40,753 nucleotides of DNA from Cryobacterium sp. (GTDB lineage: Bacteria > Actinomycetota > Actinomycetes > Actinomycetales > Microbacteriaceae), in NCBI RefSeq assembly GCF_026786305.1, contig NZ_JAJAYI010000109.1, positions 1 to 40,753 of the forward strand, in the 5' to 3' direction. Positions 27,783 to 35,736 of this stretch are shown in pieces (positions within the stretch are counted from its first letter, which is position 1; each line of letters begins with the position of its first letter). The notes beneath the pieces are model-generated. The model was not told the origin of the DNA and searched no databases. It saw only the letters and a program-made list of their open reading frames with translations. Position numbers and translations under genes: made by a program.

Positions 27783-29021
27783 ATGAAGACACCTCGTACG
27801 ATCGTCGTCGGAATCACCGGCGGCATCGCCGCGTATAAGGCCGTCAACGTCGTGCGCGCTTTTGTGTTGAACGGCGACTCGGTGCACGTCGTCGCCACCA
27901 CGGCGGCCTTGCGCTTTGTCGGTAAGCCAACCCTCGAGGCGATCTCCCGCAACCCGGTGCACACCGACCTCTATGAAGGCGTTGCTGAGGTGCGGCATGT
28001 CTCCATCGGCCAAGGCGCCGACCTCATCGTCGTCGCCCCGGCAACGGCCAACACGATCGCCAAACTTGCCGCCGGCCTGGCCGACGATCTGCTCGGCAAC
28101 ACCATTCTCGCCAGCACCGCTCCGCTCGTGATCGCCCCGGCCATGCACACCGAAATGTGGAACAACCCGGCCACCGTCGCGAACGTGGCGGTTCTGCGCT
28201 CGCGCGGCATCACCGTCGTCGGCCCCGGCATCGGCCGTCTCACCGGCACCGACTCCGGTGCGGGCCGCATGGAAGAGCCGGAAACCATCGTCGCGGTCGC
28301 CCTGGCCGTGCTCGACCGGCAGCCGAGTGCGGGGGAGGCCGCAGCATCCGCTGTGCAGGATCTCGCCGGTCGCCACGTTCTGATCAGCGCCGGCGGCACC
28401 CGCGAACCACTCGACCCGGTGCGGTTTCTCGGCAACCGGTCCAGCGGCAAACAGGGTGTCGCCCTCGCCCAGGCGGCACTGGCCCGCGGTGCCACGGTCA
28501 CGCTCGTCGCCGCCAACCTTGAGGTCGCTGTTCCGACCAGCGTCACGACCGTTCTAGTCAGCAGCGCCCTGGAGATGCACGAGGCCATGACACTCGCCGC
28601 TGAAACGGCCGAGGTCATCATCATGGCCGCCGCGGTCGCCGACTATCGTCCCAAGACGGTGCAGCTCGGCAAGATCAAGAAGGAAGACGTGGGGGATACC
28701 CTCACCCTGGAACTGGTCAAGAACCCCGACATTCTGGCCGCGCTGTCCGCTGCCCGCAGGCCGGGCCAACAGATCATCGGCTTCGCCGCCGAGACCGAAA
28801 CGGATGCCGACCGGTTGCTCGTACTCGGCCGCGACAAAATCATCCGCAAGGGCTGCGACTACCTGGTCGTGAACCGGGTCGGCCACGCGTCCGGCGAGAC
28901 CGTGGGCTTTGGCACGGAACGTAACGCGGTAACGGTGCTCGATCGCCACGGAGTTATAGTGAATGAGGTCTCCGGCAGCAAAATGTCGGTTGCCAATTGC
29001 ATACTTGACGTGATCGGTTAG
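27783..29021 (+). CDS. coaBC: bifunctional phosphopantothenoylcysteine decarboxylase/phosphopantothenate--cysteine ligase
   Basis: 412-residue coenzyme A enzyme with two domains. N-terminal flavoprotein decarboxylase (about 1-180): [50 protein letters not shown] and [12 protein letters not shown] with the active-site His region. C-terminal CTP-dependent ligase (about 195-412): [53 protein letters not shown]. Both steps from 4'-phosphopantothenate to 4'-phosphopantetheine. Directly follows rpoZ by 24 bases. Confidence 0.96.
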   Translation: MKTPRTIVVGITGGIAAYKAVNVVRAFVLNGDSVHVVATTAALRFVGKPTLEAISRNPVHTDLYEGVAEVRHVSIGQGADLIVVAPATANTIAKLAAGLADDLLGNTILASTAPLVIAPAMHTEMWNNPATVANVAVLRSRGITVVGPGIGRLTGTDSGAGRMEEPETIVAVALAVLDRQPSAGEAAASAVQDLAGRHVLISAGGTREPLDPVRFLGNRSSGKQGVALAQAALARGATVTLVAANLEVAVPTSVTTVLVSSALEMHEAMTLAAETAEVIIMAAAVADYRPKTVQLGKIKKEDVGDTLTLELVKNPDILAALSAARRPGQQIIGFAAETETDADRLLVLGRDKIIRKGCDYLVVNRVGHASGETVGFGTERNAVTVLDRHGVIVNEVSGSKMSVANCILDVIG

Positions 29022-29125
29022 TCTCCGCCGCAAGCTCGGCCATGCGCACAGCAACCAACCGGCGTACCGGCCGGCCCGATACCGACGTCAACTTTACGCG
29101 TTCAACTACAACAGAGACGGGCCAG

Positions 29126-30319
29126 ATGAGCGATCTTCGCCTCTTCACCTCGGAATCAGTAACCGAGGGTCACCCCGACAAGATCTGCGACCAGATCTCG
29201 GACACCATCCTCGATGCCCTGCTCACCGGCGACCCACACAGCCGGGTCGCCGTCGAGACCCTCGTCACCACGGGTCTCGTGCACGTTGCCGGAGAGGTCA
29301 CCACCGAGTCCTACGTCGAGATTCCGTCGATCGTTCGCAAGTGCATCACCGACATCGGCTATGACTCCTCCGACGTCTGGTTCGACGGCCGCTCCTGCGG
29401 AGTCGAAATCTCCATCGGCGGCCAGTCGCCCGACATCGCCCAAGGCGTCGACAACGCTTTCGAGACCCGAGAGCAGTCCAGCCTCGACGACTTCGACCGC
29501 CAGGGCGCTGGCGACCAGGGAATCATGTTCGGGTACGCCACCCGCGAGACCCCGGAACTCATGCCGATCCCGATCTGGATCGCCCACCGGCTCGCCGAGC
29601 GTCTCGCCCTCGTGCGCAAGAGCGGCGAGCTCGACTACCTGCGTCCCGACGGCAAGACCCAGGTCACCATCGGCTACGACGGCATCATTCCGCGCACCGT
29701 GGAAACCGCCGTGGTCTCGACCCAGCACTCCCCCTCCGTCTCCACGGAGCAGCTGCGCCTCGAAGTCGAAGAGCTCGTTATTCGCCCGGTGCTCGAGCGC
29801 ATCGACCTCGATTCCTCGTCCCTAACGACCCTGATCAACCCCACCGGCCGTTTCGAAATCGGCGGCCCGCAGGGCGATGCCGGCCTCACCGGGCGCAAGA
29901 TTATCATCGACACGTACGGCGGATCGAGCCGCCACGGCGGTGGCGCGTTCAGCGGCAAGGACCCGTCCAAGGTCGACCGTTCGGCCGCCTACGCCATGCG
30001 TTGGGTCGCCAAGAACGCCGTCGCGGCCGGCCTGGCCGAACGCCTCGAGGTGCAGGTCGCCTACGCCATCGGAAAGGCGTCCCCGGTCGGCCTGTATGTC
30101 GAAACCTTCGGCACCGGTGTGCTGCCCGACGAGGAGATCACGGCGGCCATCCGCGCCGTGTTCGATCTGCGGCCGGCCGCCATCATCCACTCGCTCGACC
30201 TGCTGCGTCCCATCTACGCTCAGACGGCGACCTACGGTCACTTCGGCCGGGAGCTGCCCGACTTCACCTGGGAACGTCTCGACAAGGTCGACGACCTGCG
30301 CAGCGCCGCCGGCCTCTGA
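29126..30319 (+). CDS. metK: S-adenosylmethionine synthase
   Basis: 397-residue enzyme making S-adenosylmethionine from methionine and ATP. Motifs: [32 protein letters not shown], and [20 protein letters not shown]. The ATG at 29126 lies after GAGACGGGCCAG and gives [12 protein letters not shown]; the open frame upstream to 29042 lacks homology. The 104-base gap after coaBC shows no recognisable riboswitch. Confidence 0.97.
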   Translation: MSDLRLFTSESVTEGHPDKICDQISDTILDALLTGDPHSRVAVETLVTTGLVHVAGEVTTESYVEIPSIVRKCITDIGYDSSDVWFDGRSCGVEISIGGQSPDIAQGVDNAFETREQSSLDDFDRQGAGDQGIMFGYATRETPELMPIPIWIAHRLAERLALVRKSGELDYLRPDGKTQVTIGYDGIIPRTVETAVVSTQHSPSVSTEQLRLEVEELVIRPVLERIDLDSSSLTTLINPTGRFEIGGPQGDAGLTGRKIIIDTYGGSSRHGGGAFSGKDPSKVDRSAAYAMRWVAKNAVAAGLAERLEVQVAYAIGKASPVGLYVETFGTGVLPDEEITAAIRAVFDLRPAAIIHSLDLLRPIYAQTATYGHFGRELPDFTWERLDKVDDLRSAAGL

Positions 30320-30329
30320 AAAACACCTC

Positions 30330-32459
30330 ATGACTGCCATCGGCCTCGTTGCACGGGTGCTGATCGATTCTCCCCTGCCCCAGCTCGACCACCTGTTCGA
30401 CTACGGAATCCCCGACGAACTCGTGGCACACGTGCGCGCCGGGGTGCGCGTCAAAGTACCGTTTCGCTCCGGCGGTCGTGTCATCGACGGTTATGTGATC
30501 GAGGTCATCGACCCCCGACGGGCAACCGGTGCCACGGCGGGGGCGGAGGACCTCTTTCGCGGCTCGCTCAGCCCCCTCGACTCCGTGATCTCCGACGCCG
30601 CCGTGCTCACCCCCGAGGTGTATGCGCTGGCGCGACGCCTGGCCGACCGGGCCGCCGGGAACGCGAGTGACATCATCCGCCTGGCGGTGCCGCCGCGTCA
30701 GGTGCGAGTCGAAAAGGCCTGGCTGGCCGCGGTTTCAGTGGTCGAGCCTGCCCCGATCACGCCCTCGGTGGTCGAGCCTGCCTCGATCACGCCCTCGGTG
30801 GTCGAGCCTGCCTCGATCACGCCCTCGGTGGTCGAGCCGGCCTCGACCATACGTTCGAGCAGTGTTCTGGCCGGGACACGCTCGACCGTCGTTTCGGCGG
30901 CCGCCTTCGTCGGCTATCCGACCGGGCGCCTCGATACCGTCATCATGCAGCAGCAGCGCGTTGCCGTCGCTGCGATTCCCGAACTTGTGCAACTGCCAGG
31001 CGGCAGCACGATCGGGCGCTGGGCGCAGACCCTCGCCGAGCTCGGTGTCGCCGCGTTCGACGCCGGCCGGTCGGCGATTCTCTGTGTGCCCGATTTTCGC
31101 GACCAGGACCAGGTGCAGGCAGCCCTCGACCACATCGCCCCGGCGGGGTCCGTGCAGCGGGTCGATGCCCGCCAGCCGAACCCCGACCGTTACCGATCCT
31201 TCCTGGCCTGCCTCGAATCGACGCCGCGCATCATTCTCGGCAACCGTTCGGCCGTCTATGCACCCGCGCACGAGTTGGGACTCATCGCGATCTGGGACGA
31301 TGGTGACCCGCTCTACTCCGAGCCGCTCAGCCCCTACGTACACGCGCGCGATGCGGCCCTCGTGCGCCGAGAATCCGCCGGGAGTGCCCTCGTTCTTCTC
31401 GGTCACACGCGCAGCGTCGAGACACAGCGGCTGGTTGAGCTGGGCTACCTCGACGAGGCGCACCCGGCGAAAGACCGACACCCACGGGTGATTCCGACCG
31501 ACTTTCAGTCCGAACCCGATGAGCAGGCGCGTGCAGCGCGCATCCCGTCGGCCGCCTGGCAGGCGGCCCGCGAGGCCGTGCGGCACGGGCCGGTCCTGGT
31601 TCAGGTGGCCAGCCCCGGCTATGCGCCGATGCTGGCGTGCCAGGGCTGCAAGAAGGCCGCCCGGTGCACACACTGTCCGGGGCCGCTGGGCCTCACGTCG
31701 GCATCCGCTGTGCCCTCGTGCCGATGGTGTGGAGCCCTCGCGGCCGGCTGGAGCTGCGTGCACTGTACGGCAACCAAACTGCGCGTGGTCACCATGGGCA
31801 CCGGGCGAACCGCCGAGGAGCTCGGTCGGGCGTTTCCCGGCACTCGGGTCATCGTCGCTGACGGCGAACACACTATTCAGACCCTTGGCTCTGAACCGGC
31901 GCTCGTGATCGCGACCCGGGGGGCCGAACCGATCCCCACGGGCGGGTACCGGGCCATTCTGATTCTGGACGGCGAACGTATGCTCGCCCGGGAATCCTTG
32001 CGCGTGGGCGAAGACTGCCTGCGCTGGTGGGCCAACGCGGCAGCCCTCGCTGCACCCGGCGCCCCGGTCTTGCTGGCCGGAGTCGGGGGAGCGCTGGCCC
32101 GCGCCCTCAACGCGTGGCGACCCGATATCTTCGCGGCGAGCGAACTCGCCGATCGCCGGCAGCTGCGGTTTCCACCCGCCGTGCGCGTGGCCTCTGTCAC
32201 CGGAACCGCAACCGCCGTCGACGCAGCCCTGGCCGACCTCGCCGAGGTTGGTGGCATCGACATTCTCGGTCCGGTCGAAACCGAGGGGACGCTGGTGCGG
32301 GCCGTGGTGCGTTTCGGCTACGCGGGCGGGGCCGAGGTCGGCCACGCGTTGAAGGCTGCCGTGGTGCGCAACGCGGCTCGCCGTCGCAAGCCGAAGTCCG
32401 GTTCGTTCCAACCGGCACCTACACTTAAAGTCCGATTCGATGACCCGGAGCTGTTGTAG
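30330..32459 (+). CDS. priA: probable primosomal protein N' (PriA), helicase-defective actinobacterial form
   Basis: 709-residue PriA homologue for replication restart. The 3' DNA-binding domain is at the N-terminus (VLIDSPLPQLDHLFDYGIPDE, VRVKVPFRSGGRVIDGYV). Zinc-binding Cys pairs are at C437-C479 (CQGC, CTHC, CRWC, CVHC). The helicase core lacks a Walker A motif (no GxxxxGKT/S) and DEAH; this is typical of actinobacterial PriA, which are thought to lack ATPase activity. A 40-residue repeat (residues 137-176) is inserted between the DNA-binding and core regions. Start ATG 30330, 10 bases after metK. Confidence 0.93.
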   Translation: MTAIGLVARVLIDSPLPQLDHLFDYGIPDELVAHVRAGVRVKVPFRSGGRVIDGYVIEVIDPRRATGATAGAEDLFRGSLSPLDSVISDAAVLTPEVYALARRLADRAAGNASDIIRLAVPPRQVRVEKAWLAAVSVVEPAPITPSVVEPASITPSVVEPASITPSVVEPASTIRSSSVLAGTRSTVVSAAAFVGYPTGRLDTVIMQQQRVAVAAIPELVQLPGGSTIGRWAQTLAELGVAAFDAGRSAILCVPDFRDQDQVQAALDHIAPAGSVQRVDARQPNPDRYRSFLACLESTPRIILGNRSAVYAPAHELGLIAIWDDGDPLYSEPLSPYVHARDAALVRRESAGSALVLLGHTRSVETQRLVELGYLDEAHPAKDRHPRVIPTDFQSEPDEQARAARIPSAAWQAAREAVRHGPVLVQVASPGYAPMLACQGCKKAARCTHCPGPLGLTSASAVPSCRWCGALAAGWSCVHCTATKLRVVTMGTGRTAEELGRAFPGTRVIVADGEHTIQTLGSEPALVIATRGAEPIPTGGYRAILILDGERMLARESLRVGEDCLRWWANAAALAAPGAPVLLAGVGGALARALNAWRPDIFAASELADRRQLRFPPAVRVASVTGTATAVDAALADLAEVGGIDILGPVETEGTLVRAVVRFGYAGGAEVGHALKAAVVRNAARRRKPKSGSFQPAPTLKVRFDDPELL
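30738..30857 (+). repeat. four in-frame 30-bp repeats in priA, related to a REP-like element
   Basis: Four units of about 30 bp starting at 30738, 30768, 30798 and 30828, core GTGGTCGAGCCTGCCTCGAT, encode Val-Val-Glu-Pro-Ala-(Ser/Pro)-Ile-Thr-Pro-Ser. Units 2 and 3 are identical. The core is close to the complement of the sequence at 37271-37295, suggesting an intergenic REP-like repeat entered the coding sequence and expanded. Confidence 0.9.
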
Positions 32460-32463
32460 ATCT

Positions 32464-33405
32464 ATGAAACTCGTTTTTGCCGGCACCCCCACGGTCGCCG
32501 TCCCCAGCCTGGAGGCCCTCGCGAGCACCCAGCACGACATAGTCACGGTGATCACCCGAGCAGATGCCTCACTCGGCCGCAAACGCACGCTCACTCCGTC
32601 GCCGGTCGCCGCCGCAGCGGTCGCCCACGGCTACCCCGTGTTGAAGTCCAATCGGCTGGACGACACCGCGACCAGCCAGATCGCCGCTTTGCAGCCTGAC
32701 CTCGGCGTCATTGTCGCCTACGGCGGAATCGTGCGCGAACCTCTGCTCTCGGTGCCCCGGCTGGGCTGGATCAATCTGCACTTCTCGTTGCTGCCGCGCT
32801 GGCGCGGAGCATCCCCGGTGCAGCGAGCGATCATCGCCGGTGACGCACTCACCGGGGCGGCTGTCTTTCAGCTCGTTCCCGAGCTTGATGCCGGTGCCGT
32901 TTTCGGAATATTTGCACAGCCGATCCCAGAGTATTCCAGTTCTGGAATGCTTCTGGAATCGCTCAGTCACAGCGGTGCAGAGCTGCTGCTTCGGGTGGTT
33001 GCGGAGCTCGCCGCAGGCACCGCCCAGGCCACCGAGCAGATCGGTGAGGTCACGCTCGCCCCCAAACTCACCATCGACGACGCCCGCGTCGATTGGAACC
33101 AGCCCTCGGCATCCGTTTTTAACCTGATTCGCGGCGTTACCCCGGAGCCGGGTGCCTTCACTATGGTGAACGACGCGCGGCTGAAAATTCTTGAGGTCGC
33201 TCCCGTGGCGCTGACTGGTGTTGATGAGCACGGCAACAACCTCGCCATCCCAGCAGGGCATATTCTGCAGCGTGAACGAACAGTGCTGATTGGCACACAG
33301 ACAAATCCACTTGAGCTTCGCCGCGTACAACCGGCCGGAAAGACAGCAATGACGGCAACTGACTGGTGGCGCGGGGTAGCGGCAGACGAGGTGGTCACCT
33401 CATGA
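32464..33405 (+). CDS. fmt: methionyl-tRNA formyltransferase
   Basis: 313-residue enzyme that formylates initiator Met-tRNA using 10-formyltetrahydrofolate. N-terminal formyltransferase domain: LVFAGTPTVAVPSLEAL and the signature INLHFSLLPRWRGASPVQRAI (catalytic Asn and His), with ELDAGAVF (catalytic Asp). C-terminal OB-like tRNA domain. ATG 32464 follows priA by 4 bases, with GGAG upstream inside priA. It overlaps rsmB by 4 bases (ATGA). Confidence 0.96.
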   Translation: MKLVFAGTPTVAVPSLEALASTQHDIVTVITRADASLGRKRTLTPSPVAAAAVAHGYPVLKSNRLDDTATSQIAALQPDLGVIVAYGGIVREPLLSVPRLGWINLHFSLLPRWRGASPVQRAIIAGDALTGAAVFQLVPELDAGAVFGIFAQPIPEYSSSGMLLESLSHSGAELLLRVVAELAAGTAQATEQIGEVTLAPKLTIDDARVDWNQPSASVFNLIRGVTPEPGAFTMVNDARLKILEVAPVALTGVDEHGNNLAIPAGHILQRERTVLIGTQTNPLELRRVQPAGKTAMTATDWWRGVAADEVVTS

Positions 33406-34820
33406 ACGATCGAGTGCAGCTGCCCAAATCGCGTGCAGCCACCACGGATTTTGTGCAGCCGGCCCGGCGGGTGGCCTACGAGGTCATCGCTGCGGTGCGC
33501 GAATCCGACGCCTACGCGAACCTGCTGCTGCCCACGCGCATTCAGCGTGCGGCGCTCAACACGGCGGATTCCGCGCTGGCCACCGAGCTGACTTACGGCA
33601 CCCTGCGCATGCAGGGATTCTACGACCGGGTCATCGCCCTGGCGGCGAATCGGCCGGTTGACGCGATCGACCCGGCGATCCTCGACGTGCTGCGCCTCGG
33701 CACGCACCAGCTTCTCAGCACGCGTGTGGCCACCCATGCGGCCGTGAACGAAACGGTGTCAATCGCCAAGCAGGTCGGCTCGCGGTCTGCGACCGGATTC
33801 ACCAACGGCGTGCTGCGCACCATTTCACGTTCGAGCACCGAGGAGTGGCGCGAACGCGTGCTCGAGGGCGCGGTCAACGCCGATGACCGGCTCGCTGCCG
33901 AGTTCTCACACCCGGCCTGGATCGTGCGGGCCTTTCGCCAGGCCTTGAAGGCCGAAGGGCACGAGAGTGAACTCGCCGACCTGCTCGGCGCAGACAACAT
34001 GGCGGCCAAGGTCAACATGGTCGCGCTGCCCGGCCTCGCGACCGACGGCGACCGGGAACGTCTCGGCCTCGCCGACGAATTCTCTCCGGTGGGATTCGTG
34101 CTGGACTCCGGTGACCCGTACCACCTGGTGACCGCGACCGGTGGACGCGTTCGAGTGCAGGATGAAGGCTCCCAGATCGCTGCTCTCGCGCTCAGCCGGG
34201 CCCGCCCGATCGTGGAGGGGGAGCGGTGGCTCGACCTGTGCGCCGGACCGGGCGGGAAGGCCGCCCTGCTGGCCTCCGAAGCCCGTGCCGGAGGGGCCGA
34301 ACTCGTCGCCAACGAGCTCGTTCCCGCCCGCGCTACCCTCGTGCGTACCGCCCTGAAAGCTCTGCCCGATGCCGTTCCGGTGTGGGAGGTTGACGGCACC
34401 ACCATCGGCCAGAGCCACCCAGACACTTTCGATCGAATCCTGCTCGATGCGCCCTGCACCGGTCTCGGCGCCCTGCGTCGCCGGCCGGAAGCACGTTGGC
34501 GTAAACAGCCCAAAGATGTCGCCGACCTGGCACAGCTGCAGTCCGGACTCATCGACGCGGCCCTATTAGCGCTGAAGCCCGGTGGTATCCTCGCCTACGT
34601 CACCTGCTCCCCGCACACCGCTGAGACCCGAGCCATTGTGGCTCTTGCCGTGCGTAAGGCCGGCGGAACAGTGACCGCGCTCGATACCGCGGCCATCGTG
34701 CAGTCGTTTAGTGCCGCGAACCTTGACCTACCCGCCAATACCGGAAGCGTGCAGCTGTGGCCGCACCGCCACGGCACCGACGCCATGTTCATCACCCTGT
34801 TGCAGCGGGCCGCCGATTAG
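33402..34820 (+). CDS. rsmB: 16S rRNA (cytosine(967)-C(5))-methyltransferase
   Basis: 472-residue RsmB/Sun-family enzyme. N-terminal NusB-like RNA-binding domain (about 20-160: ARRVAYEVIAAVRESDAYANLLL, LTYGTLRMQGFYDRVI). C-terminal SAM-dependent methyltransferase: LDLCAGPGGKAALLAS for SAM, catalytic Cys pair in DAPCTGLGALRRRPEARW (C352) and TCSPHTAE (C402), 50 residues apart as in the family. Starts at the fmt stop and ends the long + strand run. Confidence 0.95.
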   Translation: MNDRVQLPKSRAATTDFVQPARRVAYEVIAAVRESDAYANLLLPTRIQRAALNTADSALATELTYGTLRMQGFYDRVIALAANRPVDAIDPAILDVLRLGTHQLLSTRVATHAAVNETVSIAKQVGSRSATGFTNGVLRTISRSSTEEWRERVLEGAVNADDRLAAEFSHPAWIVRAFRQALKAEGHESELADLLGADNMAAKVNMVALPGLATDGDRERLGLADEFSPVGFVLDSGDPYHLVTATGGRVRVQDEGSQIAALALSRARPIVEGERWLDLCAGPGGKAALLASEARAGGAELVANELVPARATLVRTALKALPDAVPVWEVDGTTIGQSHPDTFDRILLDAPCTGLGALRRRPEARWRKQPKDVADLAQLQSGLIDAALLALKPGGILAYVTCSPHTAETRAIVALAVRKAGGTVTALDTAAIVQSFSAANLDLPANTGSVQLWPHRHGTDAMFITLLQRAAD

Positions 34821-34872
34821 TCCTCCCGCCGCTTTCCGGGCCCGGACCCGGGCGCTAGGTCAACGGTGCCGG

Positions 34873-35085
34873 TTACATGCGTGGATTCACGACCAGCAGG
34901 TCGTCGACGTCGCACGCAAGCGCATCGCAGATAGCCCGCAGCGTCGAGTAGCGAATGGGCTTGGCACGGTCGTTCTCCAGCACCGAGAGTTAGACGATGC
35001 TGACGCCGACGAGTGCGCTCAGTCGCGTCAGCGTCATTCCGCGATGGTCAGCCCTGCGTCAGTGCGCTACGGGACGGATTTCCCT
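34873..35085 (-). pseudogene. broken XRE/YozG-like helix-turn-helix regulator
   Basis: Read on the minus strand, GMTLTRLSALVGVSIV is followed by an in-frame TAA (34990-34992), then LSVLENDRAKPIRYSTLRAICDALACDVDDLLVVNP and the natural stop. Joined, this is a complete short Cro/C1-type HTH regulator of the kind often paired with small membrane proteins (for example DUF2975). A second in-frame TGA (35059-35061) cuts the N-terminus. Two nonsense changes in an otherwise well-kept sequence imply recent decay. Its likely operator is the palindrome at 35403. Confidence 0.75.
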
Positions 35086-35211
35086 GAGGCTGCTCGTGCA
35101 CAGTGCCACAATCACAATCACAATCACAATCGCGATTCCGATCACAGCGTTGGTCGCGCCTTGTAATATGATGCTCGTAGCGGCGCAGATTATGGCGAGA
35201 ATCCTCGTCAC
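35059..35211 (-). CDS. small hydrophobic ORF (possible remnant)
   Basis: GTG start overlapping the previous ORF stop by 4 bases; about 50 residues. Hydrophobic: TRILAIICAATSIILQG then an Ile-Val run encoded by CACAAT repeats (35107-35130 on the + strand). It runs in the same frame as the XRE relic and ends at that relic's first stop. It could be the end of a decayed membrane protein rather than a working gene. Confidence 0.4.
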   Translation of the reverse strand: MTRILAIICAATSIILQGATNAVIGIAIVIVIVIVALCTSSLREIRPVAH

Positions 35212-35339
35212 TCGCACGCGGGTGGCACGCTGGCATCACTGAGGCCGCGGCCTCCCGAACGGGCAGCCACTACCCCCACGGTGGCCACGATAGTGAGTAC
35301 GGCAAGGACGACAATCAGCACCCCGCCGAGCAGTCCCAT
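35208..35339 (-). CDS. small membrane protein, 43 residues
   Basis: ATG at 35339 with a good ribosome site (GAGGAA, 6-7 bases before). It begins MGLLGGVLIVVLAVLTIVATV, a single transmembrane helix, then a short Gly/Ser/Arg-rich tail ending at 35208. It is the first gene of a minus-strand string with the next small ORF and the XRE relic, and lies just after the 32-bp palindrome. Function unknown; may be all that is left of a membrane-protein/regulator operon. Confidence 0.5.
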   Translation of the reverse strand: MGLLGGVLIVVLAVLTIVATVGVVAARSGGRGLSDASVPPACE

Positions 35340-35402
35340 CAGTGATTCCTCAAAGCAATACCGCCGGGCGCGTAACCGCGCGCCATCTGGTCGACCAACC
35401 TA

Positions 35403-35434
35403 TCGATTATCGATTATCGATAATCGATAATCGA
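35403..35434. promoter_or_regulatory. 32-bp perfect palindrome (ATCGAT-rich operator)
   Basis: The sequence from 35403 to 35434 is its own reverse complement, built from overlapping TCGATTATCGA/TCGATAATCGA units. It lies 63 bases upstream of the minus-strand small membrane ORF. Such stacked palindromes usually bind an HTH dimer repeatedly; the adjacent XRE relic is the candidate. The AT-rich composition contrasts with the surroundings. Confidence 0.7.
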
Positions 35435-35736
35435 CAATGATGATGGGCGTTAATGCACAACGCTCGGCCGGCAGTCTGCACCTATCGCTGATGCAACCAC
35501 TTCGCCGCGCACCGCACCGACTCGCTGCATCCGCTCATGAATAGTGATTCGGTCCGGCCAATCAGACCAAAAACGGCGGTCGTGATGCGTGGACTTTCGA
35601 CCAAAAACCTCACCTCACATACGTCGATATAACAGTTTGGCGTCGGTCGAGAAATGTTGAGAATTTGCCCATCCTGTTGTGTTTTTGAGTCAGTTCTTTA
35701 CTCTGTAATGTCGGTGGTGCCTGAGACGATGTAGTC
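35435..35736. other. non-coding gap
   Basis: No convincing gene in 302 bases of lower GC. Seen: a repeated GACCAAAAAC (near 35566 and 35600), and TTGTGT (35677-35682) with TACTCT (35699-35704), 16 bases apart, a possible promoter for the broken HNH gene that starts at 35737. Confidence 0.4.

Noticed and set aside
29022..29125. Possible SAM riboswitch before metK
   Set aside because: The 104-base gap shows no conserved SAM-aptamer pattern or terminator that I can recognise.
30738..30857. Possible CRISPR-like array
   Set aside because: The 30-bp units are directly adjacent with no spacers and are in frame with priA.
30735..32594. 619-codon open frame on the minus strand
   Set aside because: Antisense to priA and the fmt start; composition is that of a shadow frame and priA has clear family motifs.
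34840..34853. GC hairpin after rsmB (GCCCG/CGGGC)
   Set aside because: Only a 5-bp stem with no T run; too weak to call a terminator.
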